From assembly GCA_965223955.1 (NCBI GenBank), contig OZ245029.1, positions 2,046,001 through 2,110,000 of the forward strand: a stretch of DNA of 64,000 nt, written 5' to 3'. Positions 1 to 8,151 of the stretch are shown here, piece by piece. Every line of letters starts with the position of its first letter. The first letter of the stretch is position 1. A program made the position numbers and the translations under genes. The stretch is from Bin75 sp965223955. GTDB taxonomy: Bacteria; Nitrospirota; Nitrospiria; Nitrospirales; UBA8639. The notes under the pieces were generated by a model. The model was given only the letters and a program-made list of their open reading frames with translations, had not been told where the DNA came from and searched no databases.

Positions 1-2
1 TG

Positions 3-476
3 GGGTTATTATGCGCCCAAGTCCTGCATCACACCCAGTGCCGCTTAACGGTCTTGGGACGTCATCCGGAAAAATTGCAGATCCTTGCTGCTCACGGCAT
101 TGACACGAGTAAAAATCCTGCATCGCTTTCTCCCGGATTCGATATCGTGGTAGAGACAACCGGCACACCCGATGGATTCGCATTGGCCCGTGAATACGTA
201 CGACCCAGGGGAACCATCGTGCTCAAATCAACCTATCATGGGCAAACCGCCGTGGACATGACCGCGCTCGTGGTTCATGAAATAACCGTGGTGGGCTCGC
301 GGTGCGGTCCGTTCCCGCCGGCGATTGCATTGCTGCGGGAACACGCCATCGACGTGCAATCGCTCATCCACAAACGCTTTCCGATCGAACAGGCCACCGA
401 CGCCTTTGCCTACGCGGCAACCAAAGGCGCGTTGAAGGTCATCGTGGAGATGACCGAGAGAAATGATAAGGAGTGA
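3..476 (+). CDS. Zinc-type alcohol dehydrogenase (MDR family), C-terminal part, cut by window edge
   Basis: The frame is open from the first bases of the window, so the gene begins upstream and only about 157 C-terminal residues are visible. They match the end of the Rossmann domain and the closing catalytic-domain segment of medium-chain dehydrogenases: a DIVVETTGTPDG stretch, a RPRGTIVLKSTYHG strand-turn after the nucleotide-binding core, a VVGSRCGPF segment, and the usual ending in which a helix (EQATDAFAYAATKGALKVIV) closes the fold. The family oxidises alcohols or reduces aldehydes with NAD(P). Substrate cannot be told because the metal-binding residues lie outside the window. ATG at 54 is internal, not the start. 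Confidence 0.85.
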   Translation, partial: GLLCAQVLHHTQCRLTVLGRHPEKLQILAAHGIDTSKNPASLSPGFDIVVETTGTPDGFALAREYVRPRGTIVLKSTYHGQTAVDMTALVVHEITVVGSRCGPFPPAIALLREHAIDVQSLIHKRFPIEQATDAFAYAATKGALKVIVEMTERNDKE

Positions 477-640
477 GCCGGACTTGAAAGAGAACCTCTG
501 ATACGGACGATTTCAGTCAGCATTTCGCAGAACCCGTGGCCTGGTTTTTGGGGGAGGATCACCACCACCACTTCCTCACGCTCGACTTGGACCTACATTG
601 GGAGAAAGGTCAACCAGCCTTCCCATCGACGAGACATATT
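477..640. other. Spacer with a short unstarted open frame
   Basis: Between the dehydrogenase and the PIN-like gene. A plus-strand frame of about 50 codons (to roughly 653) reads as ordinary protein (AEPVAWFLGEDHHHHFL) but has no start codon after its upstream stop. It may be a leftover gene end. No homology is claimed. Confidence 0.25.
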
Positions 641-1285
641 TCATTTTCTTAACTGGTAGCTCACATTCGTTTTATCGTTGCCGACAATAACGATTCCGCG
701 CCTTACCAGCTCGTCTATGAGAGCGTTTAGCTCGTCCTCTGCTAACTTTTTAGAAAATAATGAATTTATCGAATTAGAAAGAGTTTTTAATTTTCTTGGT
801 TTTGCATTGCCTCGGGACCTCAAAAACTCAACAATTCTCTGAACGTGATTTGCTTTTATTGCTGAGTTCGCAGGGCTTGAAACTTGAACGGGCTCTTTTT
901 TTGTTGCGTTTGCAGGTTTTAAAAGTGGCAACTCATTTATGTCCTTATGCCTTTGTGCCAGAATTTTTTTAGATTCAAGATGCTTAATAAGAGGGTCAAA
1001 ACCCTTGTCTTTTGAGATGATGTGGAAATGGCCATCGCTGTTTTCTTTGGAAAGCTGGCCGATGTAAAACGCGACATGAAAATCAAGGGCGTTTGGTCCA
1101 TTGCCTTTAATTTTGATGTACTCGGCGTTTTCACCTAAATTCTGAACCGCTAGCACTAAATCAAATGATAGCTTTGACTGATTCTCGCCTACGAAAACAA
1201 TAACTTTGAAGTTCTGCCCATCTAAAACACTCATGTGTTCCGGCTGAATATTTTCCAAGTCGATTAAGACATAATGTGTTTTCAC
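641..1285 (-). CDS. PIN/NYN-like nuclease-fold protein with C-terminal helical domain
   Basis: A 214-residue protein. The N-terminal half has the acidic pattern of PIN/NYN RNases: a first strand VLIDLENIQ (Asp9, Glu11, Asn12), a middle acidic position in NALDFHVAFYIG, and SKDKGFDPLIKHL, which corresponds to the SGDSDF-type motif. Residues about 140-210 form a separate helical region resembling a small winged-helix or OST-HTH-like domain. By family this would be a metal-dependent ribonuclease acting on unknown RNA; activity is inferred. The gene is visibly more AT-rich than its neighbours and sits between an alcohol dehydrogenase and tRNA-Thr, which suggests recent acquisition. It stands alone, with no partner antitoxin seen. 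Confidence 0.75.
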   Translation of the reverse strand: MKTHYVLIDLENIQPEHMSVLDGQNFKVIVFVGENQSKLSFDLVLAVQNLGENAEYIKIKGNGPNALDFHVAFYIGQLSKENSDGHFHIISKDKGFDPLIKHLESKKILAQRHKDINELPLLKPANATKKEPVQVSSPANSAIKANHVQRIVEFLRSRGNAKPRKLKTLSNSINSLFSKKLAEDELNALIDELVRRGIVIVGNDKTNVSYQLRK

Positions 1286-1430
1286 ACTTTCTCCTTCGTT
1301 GTCATAAACAAGCGATCAAAGTCCTTTTGCTTCACTCGAATTTCTCCTTGATCAACCGTCGTAAGGTGCCAATTTTAAGTCACATTCATCTCTTGTCAAA
1401 GCGATTGCAGTGCGCAACAATAGGCGTGAA

Positions 1431-1505
1431 GCTGGCGTAGCTCAATGGCAGAGCAGCGGTTTTGTAAACCGCTGGTTGGAGGTTCGATTCCTCTCGCCAG
1501 CTCCA
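1431..1505 (+). tRNA. tRNA-Thr (anticodon TGT)
   Basis: A complete cloverleaf of 75 nt with the CCA end encoded. The acceptor stem GCTGGCG pairs with CGCCAGC. The D-arm is GCTC/GAGC, the anticodon stem GCGGT/ACCGC encloses a loop with anticodon TGT, and the T-arm is GGAGG with loop TTCGATT. It decodes ACA. GC-rich repeats follow immediately downstream. Confidence 0.95.
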
Positions 1506-1847
1506 TTTTTTCTTCTGACACTACTTCCCGGGCTTTCTCGGACCATCGATCTCTTAATCCACGATCTTTTATCCCCCCTCACCCCAGCCCTCTCCCGCCT
1601 TGGGGAGAGGGTGAAGACAGCGCCATAAGGCATGTCCCGGGCTTTGACCCGGGATGGCGGGGCTACGAAAGACAAGGGAAAAGACCTTGGATCCTCGATG
1701 ACAAATGTCGAGGATGACAGAAAACGGCAAAGACGCTGGATCCCCGATCAGAGCCTGTCCCCGACGTTTATAATCGGGGATCGGGGATGACGAAGGAAAG
1801 ACAGAGATGAAAGATCCGATCAGCCTGTTTCTGCTGTCATGCCGGTT
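1506..1847. repeat. Intergenic repeat cluster after tRNA-Thr
   Basis: This 340-base gap holds no convincing gene. It contains two repeat families seen elsewhere in the window. One is a hairpin-forming CTCACCCCAGCCCTCTCCC ... GGGGAGAGGG copy at about 1573-1613, also found near 20.06, 42.97 and 51.82 kb. The other is a run of GGATCCCCGAT / ATCGGGGATGACG type sequence at about 1680-1795, related to copies near 10.43, 27.5 and 42.6 kb. Both can fold and probably lie in 3' regions of transcripts. Confidence 0.7.
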
Positions 1848-2366
1848 CTACGACGAAACCGCTACCGTCACTTCGATGCGTTCAAGGGGATTATCGCGAC
1901 CGTCGCGTTTGGCGCCGACGATGCGATCAACGACTTCCAGCCCGCTGACGACTTCTCCAAAGGCCGTATATTGACCATCGAGAAAAGACGAATCGGCCAC
2001 ACAGATAAAAAACTGTGACCCTGCACTATCCGGGTCCTGGGCCCGAGCCATCGAGAGCACGCCCCGCTTGTGTTGCTTGGGGTTAAACTCAGCCTTGATG
2101 TAATACCCGGGTCCGCCCATCCCATGATTGGAGCGATCGGTGTTCTTGCTGTTCGGGTCGCCACCTTGGACCATGAATCCGGGTATGACTCGATGAAACG
2201 TGGTCCCATCGTAAAAATTCTGCGTCGCGAGTTTGCAAAAATTCTTGGCGTGATCCGGCGACACGTCCGGATAAAATTTCAGGACGATGTCTCCCCAGGA
2301 CTCCCCTTGAGAAGACACGGCAATGGTCGCACGGGTGTTTGTGGTGACCTCGATCATCTCGGACAT
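1848..2366 (-). CDS. Peptidyl-prolyl cis-trans isomerase, cyclophilin type
   Basis: A 172-residue single-domain cyclophilin. It shows the family blocks FHRVIPGFMVQGGDP, the NHGMGGPGYYIKAEF loop, LSMARAQDPDSAGSQFFI and the closing VVDRIVGAKRDGRDNP. It catalyses proline isomerisation during protein folding. No signal peptide is visible, so it should be cytoplasmic. The start is set at the ATG at 2366, which has a GGAGAA ribosome-binding site; the frame extends further upstream but that part overlaps the preceding gene. It is the last gene of a long minus-strand run, 11 bases after the beta-propeller gene. Confidence 0.95.
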   Translation of the reverse strand: MSEMIEVTTNTRATIAVSSQGESWGDIVLKFYPDVSPDHAKNFCKLATQNFYDGTTFHRVIPGFMVQGGDPNSKNTDRSNHGMGGPGYYIKAEFNPKQHKRGVLSMARAQDPDSAGSQFFICVADSSFLDGQYTAFGEVVSGLEVVDRIVGAKRDGRDNPLERIEVTVAVSS

Positions 2367-2377
2367 ACGTTCTCCTT

Positions 2378-3430
2378 TCAAAAATAGGGCCGGGGCATCG
2401 CGTAGTGAATGCCCAGCTTTTCGCTGATATTGACCCAATGGTTGCCGGCGTCTTGACTGCGAAAGGCGCCCGCGTTGGTCCCGGCGTAAAATGCACCCTC
2501 CGAAGAGGCCATCAAGACCTGAATCGATAATTCGGTTAACCCGTTATTCACCGGCACCCATTCGGAATTGTGAAAATTATTCTTGAAGATCCCTCGACCC
2601 GTGGCGACGTATAAGGCCGCCCTCGTGGCAACAATGCCACGAATCGAATCATTCGGCAGCGAACGACCGATCGGCTGCCACGTCTTCCCTGAATCCTTGC
2701 TTCGATAAATGCCCCCATCTTGTGTGCCCACGTACAGATGTTGTTGAGGGCTCACCGTGGTCACACGAATATACGTATGGGTCAGATGTTCCTTTGGATC
2801 CACCAGGGGATCACCCACTTTTTGCCAGCGGACCGTGCCGTGTTTGGTCGCATCGATCTGATACAGTCCCTTGCCGGCGGTTCCGGCGAATAATTGAGAC
2901 GTGTTCGTCATCGCCAGGCTTGCGATGAGCGTTTGCTCAAGACCGGGTGCCACGGCAGACCATTGTTGAGCGGCTTCATCCCACTGGTACACGCCCTTCC
3001 CCGTACCCGCATAAATCGTCCCGTGGTGAGTCAGGAGGGATTTGACCTCCACGAGTCTCAGGCCGGCCTTGATCGATTCCCAGGTTTTTCCATCTTCTTT
3101 TGTGCGAAAGACGCCACCGCGTACCGTCCCTGCGTACACCGTCCCGTTCTCATCCGCACTCAAACAGAGAATAAAGCGATTCCCCAAGCCGTTGTTGATC
3201 GATTCCCATGTCCCGCCGTAATCGTCACTGAAAAACACCCCGAACCCGAACGAACCGGCATAGAGCACTCCCCCGCCCGTCGTCGCCAAGGCTTGGATAC
3301 TCGGCGGTACGCCGCCGTCGCGTTCCAATGGATTGGGATGCACCTTGTCTTCAGCGAAACAGGGAACTCCTCCCCACGAAATGATGAGGACAAGCAGAGA
3401 GACTATGCGGAATGAACCATGCGACGTCAC
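2378..3430 (-). CDS. Secreted beta-propeller protein (BNR/YCF48-like repeats)
   Basis: A 350-residue protein starting with GTG and carrying an N-terminal signal peptide (hydrophobic VSLLVLIISWGGV, cut near CFAED). The body is a repeated unit of roughly 45 residues with VYAGT...GGVFRTKEDGKTWESI patterns, five to six copies. This is typical of sialidase-like or photosystem-assembly-like propellers (BNR, YCF48). Such proteins act as extracytoplasmic binding or assembly scaffolds; the partner is unknown. It lies between tatC and the cyclophilin gene, spaced 36 and 11 bases, so it is probably co-transcribed with them. Confidence 0.85.
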   Translation of the reverse strand: MTSHGSFRIVSLLVLIISWGGVPCFAEDKVHPNPLERDGGVPPSIQALATTGGGVLYAGSFGFGVFFSDDYGGTWESINNGLGNRFILCLSADENGTVYAGTVRGGVFRTKEDGKTWESIKAGLRLVEVKSLLTHHGTIYAGTGKGVYQWDEAAQQWSAVAPGLEQTLIASLAMTNTSQLFAGTAGKGLYQIDATKHGTVRWQKVGDPLVDPKEHLTHTYIRVTTVSPQQHLYVGTQDGGIYRSKDSGKTWQPIGRSLPNDSIRGIVATRAALYVATGRGIFKNNFHNSEWVPVNNGLTELSIQVLMASSEGAFYAGTNAGAFRSQDAGNHWVNISEKLGIHYAMPRPYF

Positions 3431-3466
3431 GAGGCGCCCTGCCTGGCAAGCAACCGGTGCGTTTGA

Positions 3467-4261
3467 TTAGGACACACGATGACCCGCCGTTCCGCTTGGC
3501 AAGGACGTCTCTTCTTCCTGGTCATCGTTCTCTTCTTTTTCCTCGGAAGGTTTAGGAGGAGTCCGGCCAAAGATCTTGGCACCCCACACGCCGATTTCAT
3601 ATAACACGATCAGGGGAATGGCCATGAGGAGCATCGTAAAAAGGGTCGCATCGGGCGTGATGACCGCCGACAGGATAAGCGCCAACATGGCCGCGTGCCG
3701 GCGGTATTGAGCCAGGTGCGTGTGAGTCACCAATCCCACCCGCGCCAGGAGAGAAAGCACCAACGGAATTTCAAACGCAAACCCGAACGCCACCAAAAAC
3801 TTCACGTTGAAGTCGACGTAGATGCCGACGGCCAATTCAGGCTTGAGCTCGCGCTCCAGCCCGAATGAAACGAAAAAATCAATCACCAGTGGGAGGATCA
3901 CCAAATTGCAAAAACCCAGGCCCAGCACGAAAAAGCCGGTAGCGAGCAAGAACAGGGGAATGCCCCAGCCTTGTTCTCCCGGTAACAAGGCTGGTTGAAC
4001 GAATTTCCAAAATTGATAAAGAATGACGGGCAGGCTGGCCACGACCGCGGCGAGAAACGAGATCTTGATCGACGCAAACAAGGCTTCAGCCGGCCCATAA
4101 AATATAAGATCATCCGCAAAGGGTCGCTTGAACCATTCAATCAAATCTGCAGAAATCGAAAACATCACGATAAACGCCACCATCATCGTCGCCCCGACGA
4201 TAATCAGCCGGCGTTTCACGTCACGGATATGGCGAGAAAAAGGATGTACTAGTGTGGCCAT
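3467..4261 (-). CDS. tatC: Twin-arginine translocase subunit TatC
   Basis: A 264-residue polytopic membrane protein with about six hydrophobic segments. It has TatC hallmarks: an N-terminal HIRDVKRRL region (the LRxRL element), the first periplasmic loop with GPAEALFASIKISF, FWKFVQPALLPGEQ, and the FAFEIPLVLSLLARVG and AVITPDATLFTMLLMAIPLIVLYEIGV segments (read as separate pieces). TatC recognises twin-arginine signal peptides and exports folded proteins. A charged tail of about 35 residues rich in Glu and Asp follows the last helix. No tatA/B is present in this window. It is part of the minus-strand run from radA to the cyclophilin gene. Confidence 0.96.
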   Translation of the reverse strand: MATLVHPFSRHIRDVKRRLIIVGATMMVAFIVMFSISADLIEWFKRPFADDLIFYGPAEALFASIKISFLAAVVASLPVILYQFWKFVQPALLPGEQGWGIPLFLLATGFFVLGLGFCNLVILPLVIDFFVSFGLERELKPELAVGIYVDFNVKFLVAFGFAFEIPLVLSLLARVGLVTHTHLAQYRRHAAMLALILSAVITPDATLFTMLLMAIPLIVLYEIGVWGAKIFGRTPPKPSEEKEENDDQEEETSLPSGTAGHRVS

Positions 4262-4295
4262 TGTCTGTTGCGGAACGTTAACCCGAAGTCACGAG

Positions 4296-4538
4296 TTACG
4301 AGGCTGCGGTTTTTTGTTGCTCATTCCGGTATTCGCGGATGAACATTGCCATTCGGTCCTTCTTATCCAACTTTTCCTTCTGAATCTGTTTTTTGAGCAC
4401 TTCTTCTTCAGGAGTTAAAATGTGATTTTTCAGTAATTCCTGGAGTTGCTCGTCTAATTGATGATGCCTCTCTTGGAGTTCACGAAAATCGGCATTGGTA
4501 GTCCGGAGGTGTTCGTCGATTTGGTCATCAGTCAGCAT
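4296..4538 (-). CDS. Small coiled-coil protein, YdcH/DUF465 family
   Basis: An 80-residue, highly charged helical protein. The C-terminal half (EVLKKQIQKEKLDKKDRMAMF) matches the DUF465/YdcH signature of a heptad helix with a KKEKLxxKD core. It has a strong ribosome-binding site (AAGGAGGGG, four bases before ATG). The function of the family is not established. It lies between rimI and tatC in the same direction. Confidence 0.8.
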   Translation of the reverse strand: MLTDDQIDEHLRTTNADFRELQERHHQLDEQLQELLKNHILTPEEEVLKKQIQKEKLDKKDRMAMFIREYRNEQQKTAAS

Positions 4539-4567
4539 GATACCCCTCCTTTGTCAAGAAATGAATG

Positions 4568-5071
4568 TTACGGTTGAACATTTTCCGCCAATTGCAATTG
4601 CATAAGAATAGCATCCTCATCCGGGTTCGTATAGTAGGACCGGCGTCGGCCGTATTGCTGAAAGCCCAATGTCTGATACAGCTTCTGCGCCAGGCGATTG
4701 CCGGCCCGGACTTCCAGAAGGGCCCGTGTCGTTCCTTGAGTAATCCCCTCCTCTACGGCATGCCGGACCAGATGGCTCGCGATTCCCTGGCGCCGGTGAT
4801 CCGGTTGCACTGCCAGGTTCATCAGGCGTAACTCGTCAAAGACCACCCAGTAACAGATATACCCCAGGAGCCGCTTCGCGGAAGGCATCTCGCTGTCACA
4901 AAAGGCTCCGAGGAACCGGCCGAAGGGATTCCCCAGCAACTCCGCTTCAAACATCCCCCGCGTCCAAGGCTCCGAGAATGATTCCTCTTCAATGGCGAGG
5001 ACGTCGTCCAAATCCCGGGAGTGAAACGGGTGAACGTGAAAATCGAGACGGGATGAGGTTCGGGTCACCAT
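4568..5071 (-). CDS. rimI: Ribosomal-protein-alanine N-acetyltransferase RimI
   Basis: A 167-residue GNAT-fold acetyltransferase. Visible parts are the N-terminal LAIEEESFSEPWTRGMFEAEL block typical of RimI (shown here in two pieces: LAIEEESFSEPW and TRGMFEAEL), the acetyl-CoA loop VQPDHRRQGIASHLV (the Q/RxxGxG/A signature), and the ending LYQTLGFQQYGRRRSYY. It acetylates the N-terminus of a ribosomal protein (S18 in E. coli). The tsaB-rimI pairing, 10 bases apart, is common in bacteria and supports the call. Confidence 0.93.
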   Translation of the reverse strand: MVTRTSSRLDFHVHPFHSRDLDDVLAIEEESFSEPWTRGMFEAELLGNPFGRFLGAFCDSEMPSAKRLLGYICYWVVFDELRLMNLAVQPDHRRQGIASHLVRHAVEEGITQGTTRALLEVRAGNRLAQKLYQTLGFQQYGRRRSYYTNPDEDAILMQLQLAENVQP

Positions 5072-5081
5072 CGTGCAATAC

Positions 5082-5783
5082 TCAGGGCGACGTGCGCCGT
5101 CTTTTTAGGTCCCATTGGACTTCCGCTTCCGAACGTTGAACGTAATGCGGCGAGAGATGAGAGCCGGCAAACTGTCCGGTTTGAAAAGCGTCCAGACTCG
5201 CCAGCCCAACGTGGTAGGCAGACGGGTTCATCGACTCCGACGCACCGCAGATGGCAACATCTCCCAACGCTTCCATGATCACGCGCTGATGACGCAACCA
5301 CCCTTCTCCAAAGAAGACCGTGGGTTGGCGAATCGAATCCATCATGTCCCGAATCGTGCCAACCCGATCTTCCAATAACCGAACCACGCGCCCGTCTTTC
5401 CATTGAAACTGTGCCCAATACACTTCATTGGTTCGCGCAACCAGCATGGGACATACGGGGTGCACGGAGCTTCGGTGACTCCATGCCATCGCTTCCAACG
5501 TCGGCACGGTGACAAGGGGCAACCCCGTGACGGTTCGGAATCCTACCATAGTCGAAAGGCCTACGCGCAAACCCGTAAAAGACCCGGGGCCGGCGGAAAC
5601 GACAAGTCCCTCAATAACCGAGAACGGGCATTGCCCCGAGGCCAGGAGGGCTTGAATGGCAGGAATCAGGGAACTGGCGTGAGAGGAACAGTTTTCCTGA
5701 CTCTTTTGCGCCAATAATACCGTCCCATCCATAAGAGCCACACTTTGGTACCGTGTGGCGGTTTCAACGGCGAGTAGTTTCAT
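5082..5783 (-). CDS. tsaB: tRNA threonylcarbamoyladenosine biosynthesis protein TsaB
   Basis: A 233-residue ASKHA-fold protein. It begins MKLLAVETATRYQSVAL and contains SAGPGSFTGLRVGLS, both diagnostic of TsaB (YeaZ). TsaB scaffolds TsaD and TsaE in making the t6A modification on tRNAs that read ANN codons. It is followed at 10 bases by rimI. Confidence 0.95.
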   Translation of the reverse strand: MKLLAVETATRYQSVALMDGTVLLAQKSQENCSSHASSLIPAIQALLASGQCPFSVIEGLVVSAGPGSFTGLRVGLSTMVGFRTVTGLPLVTVPTLEAMAWSHRSSVHPVCPMLVARTNEVYWAQFQWKDGRVVRLLEDRVGTIRDMMDSIRQPTVFFGEGWLRHQRVIMEALGDVAICGASESMNPSAYHVGLASLDAFQTGQFAGSHLSPHYVQRSEAEVQWDLKRRRTSP

Positions 5784-5902
5784 GGGTGTCCCAAAGATTC
5801 ACAGCAGTCTCTACCCCGGATCAAGTCCGGGGCAAGCCTAATGCCCCCTAGCCTCTCCCGACCCTTCGCTGTGCTCAGGGCAAGTAAAGGAGGGGAAACG
5901 CT
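5784..5902. repeat. Intergenic repeat copy
   Basis: The gap between the lipoprotein gene and tsaB contains CCCCGGATCAAGTCCGGGG (a perfect inverted repeat) followed by a copy of the CTCTCCCGACCCTTCG ... AAGGAGGGG family that recurs near 9.15, 32.4, 34.3 and 42.8 kb. No gene is seen. Confidence 0.6.
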
Positions 5903-6718
5903 TTACCGGAGCGCAAACTCGTTTCCGGACACCGGCACATTGGCTACAAGCTCCGAAAACTCCAATGTGACCGATCCTGACGTCACGTGTTCTTTCACTT
6001 CAACCCAAAAAGGCAGCACCAGAGAACCCGTTTCCTCAGGTGACCCCACGTTTCGAAAATCCGAGGCAGTGAGGGTTGCCAGCTTTTTCCCTTCCGACGT
6101 CTGAAATTCAATGCCTAAAATTTGAGCTGAATACCGATCCACCCACACGTGTTGCAAAAAAGAGGCATTCCGGGCATTCACGGGAGACAGGAGCACGGTA
6201 TATCGATAGGCGGTTTTCGCAACCCGAACTTCGCGAAACTGTTCTGCGGTCCAGCGAATTTTTCCAAGGAGAAGATCTATCGCACGCAAACTTAATTGAA
6301 CCGGGATACTGAGATCCCCAAGACGACGAAAATCCGGCACCTGCCCAACCACGGGATCCAGACGGTCAGGCGTGCGCAGTGCATACGATCGTCCGCGCAA
6401 CAGGAAATCGAAGACCGTGCTGCCGAATCGTGTAAACCCTTTCAGCCGAATCGACTGTGGTCGTTGGTACAACAGGGTTCCTTGAATGCTGTATGAAAAC
6501 GGGGAAAACGACCCTTGAACGTCGGCCTGAAACAACCCCATTAAACTTGTTATGTTCGCCTCGCGTGCGTGGAGGATCGCAAGAACAGCTTCAGGAGTCA
6601 GCACAGGTCCCGGCGCGACCGGCGGCGGTGAAGGAGCACGACCGGCGCACGCACCAAGACTGAGAACCAACACCCCGCCGGCAACCCACGCGAAGAAAGG
6701 GCGCCTGAAATAAGACAC
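5903..6718 (-). CDS. Outer-membrane lipoprotein, LolA/LolB-like fold
   Basis: A 271-residue protein with a lipoprotein signal: basic start, hydrophobic VAGGVLVLS, lipobox LGAC with Cys24. A proline-rich linker follows. The rest alternates short beta strands (FSYSIQGTLLYQRPQSIRLKG, FDFLLRGRSYALRTP), which resembles the half-barrel of LolA/LolB/DUF4292 lipoprotein carriers. Whether it carries lipoproteins or another amphiphile cannot be told. It starts 23 bases after radA ends and precedes tsaB. It ends beside a repeat copy. Confidence 0.75.
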   Translation of the reverse strand: MSYFRRPFFAWVAGGVLVLSLGACAGRAPSPPPVAPGPVLTPEAVLAILHAREANITSLMGLFQADVQGSFSPFSYSIQGTLLYQRPQSIRLKGFTRFGSTVFDFLLRGRSYALRTPDRLDPVVGQVPDFRRLGDLSIPVQLSLRAIDLLLGKIRWTAEQFREVRVAKTAYRYTVLLSPVNARNASFLQHVWVDRYSAQILGIEFQTSEGKKLATLTASDFRNVGSPEETGSLVLPFWVEVKEHVTSGSVTLEFSELVANVPVSGNEFALR

Positions 6719-6741
6719 GTACGCGTACCTCCAACCTACAA

Positions 6742-8118
6742 CTACGAGGCCGACGTCACCACGTGATCGAACACTTCACCGACTTCATGAACCCCATAGA
6801 GTTCAATCCCCGGGTTACTTAAATGCTTGGTCAGATTCCCCTGAGGCAACACGCACCGTTGAAAACCCAGTTTCATGGCTTCACGAATTCGCAAATCGAC
6901 TTGACTGACGGGACGAATCTCCCCTCCCAAGCCGACTTCCCCAATGCAGCACGTCTGACTGTCAAGCGCATGGTCACGAAAACTGGAGACGATGGCCGCG
7001 ACGATGCCAACGTCAATCGCGGGCTCGTCGAGTCGAAGCCCCCCCACCACGTTGAGATACACGTCATATCCGGACAGGTGCAACCCCAATCGTTTTTCCA
7101 CCACGGCGAGCAAGAGGGCCACACGATTCAATTCTATACCATTCGCCATACGCTTGGGCATCGCATACCCCGTGGCAGTGACCAGGGCTTGCAGTTCGAC
7201 CAGAATCGGGCGACTGCCCTCCAGGCTCGACACCACGACCGACCCCGTGCTTCTGGCGGGCCGTCCCGCCAAAAACAATTCTGACGGATTTGTCACCTCC
7301 TGTAGCCCTTCATCGTTCATTTCAAACACGCCGATTTCATTGGCCGCCCCGAACCGATTCTTCACGGCCCGCAGGATACGGTAGGCATGGCTCTTGTCGC
7401 CTTCAAAATACAGAACGGTATCCACGATATGCTCAAGCAGTTTGGGGCCGGCAATCATTCCCTCCTTCGTCACGTGCCCGATGAGGAATACCGGCACACC
7501 CGTTCGTTTGGCATACCACATGAGCTGGTACGCCACTTCCTGCACTTGGCTGATCGTTCCGGGAGCGGACGTCACCTGGTCGGTATAGACGGTCTGAACG
7601 GAATCCACGACCAGGGCCGTAGGACAAAGAGTGCTTGCGACTTTGAGCATCTCTTCGAGAGAGGTTTCCGTTAAAATATACAACGAGGAACTCAAGACGC
7701 CCAGGCGATCCCCGCGCATTTTGATTTGTTGAGCGGATTCTTCACCCGTGACGTAGAGTACCGGCGGATTTCGTTGCTCCAGCCCATGCAAGGCCTGAAG
7801 CAGCAAGGTGGTTTTCCCAATGCCGGGATCGCCGCCGACCAGGACGATCGACCCGGGGACGACGCCACCACCCAGGACACGATCAAGTTCGGTTAGCCCG
7901 GTTGCACAGCGGGGCTCCTTGGTGACGGCCACTTCATTGATCGGCATCGCCGACTTTTTGTCGCCAACCGTCCTCTGTCCATGGGACCGGGGCCGAACGG
8001 CGCTTTCCTCTTTCAGGGAATTCCACTGTCCGCAATCCGGACAACGCCCGGCCCACCGTGGCGCTTGGCCCCCACATTCCTGGCAGACGAAAATCGTGCG
8101 AGCTTTACCGGTCTTCAT
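6742..8118 (-). CDS. radA: DNA repair protein RadA
   Basis: A 458-residue protein with the full RadA (Sms) plan: an N-terminal C4 zinc finger (CQECGGQAPRWAGRCPDCG), a RecA-like ATPase with Walker A GGDPGIGKTT, the RadA-specific KNRFGAANEIGVFEM motif, and a Lon-protease-like C-terminal domain. RadA is a branch-migration helicase that processes recombination intermediates. It is preceded at 33 bases by the secreted HAD-like gene and followed by the lipoprotein gene. Confidence 0.97.
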   Translation of the reverse strand: MKTGKARTIFVCQECGGQAPRWAGRCPDCGQWNSLKEESAVRPRSHGQRTVGDKKSAMPINEVAVTKEPRCATGLTELDRVLGGGVVPGSIVLVGGDPGIGKTTLLLQALHGLEQRNPPVLYVTGEESAQQIKMRGDRLGVLSSSLYILTETSLEEMLKVASTLCPTALVVDSVQTVYTDQVTSAPGTISQVQEVAYQLMWYAKRTGVPVFLIGHVTKEGMIAGPKLLEHIVDTVLYFEGDKSHAYRILRAVKNRFGAANEIGVFEMNDEGLQEVTNPSELFLAGRPARSTGSVVVSSLEGSRPILVELQALVTATGYAMPKRMANGIELNRVALLLAVVEKRLGLHLSGYDVYLNVVGGLRLDEPAIDVGIVAAIVSSFRDHALDSQTCCIGEVGLGGEIRPVSQVDLRIREAMKLGFQRCVLPQGNLTKHLSNPGIELYGVHEVGEVFDHVVTSAS

Positions 8119-8151
8119 GAGACGTTTGCGCAGCCGGAGAATCGTCGGAGG

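Noticed and set aside
1410..1717. Overlapping open frames across tRNA-Thr and the following repeats
   Set aside because: They are chance frames over a tRNA gene and GC-rich repeats; no protein character.
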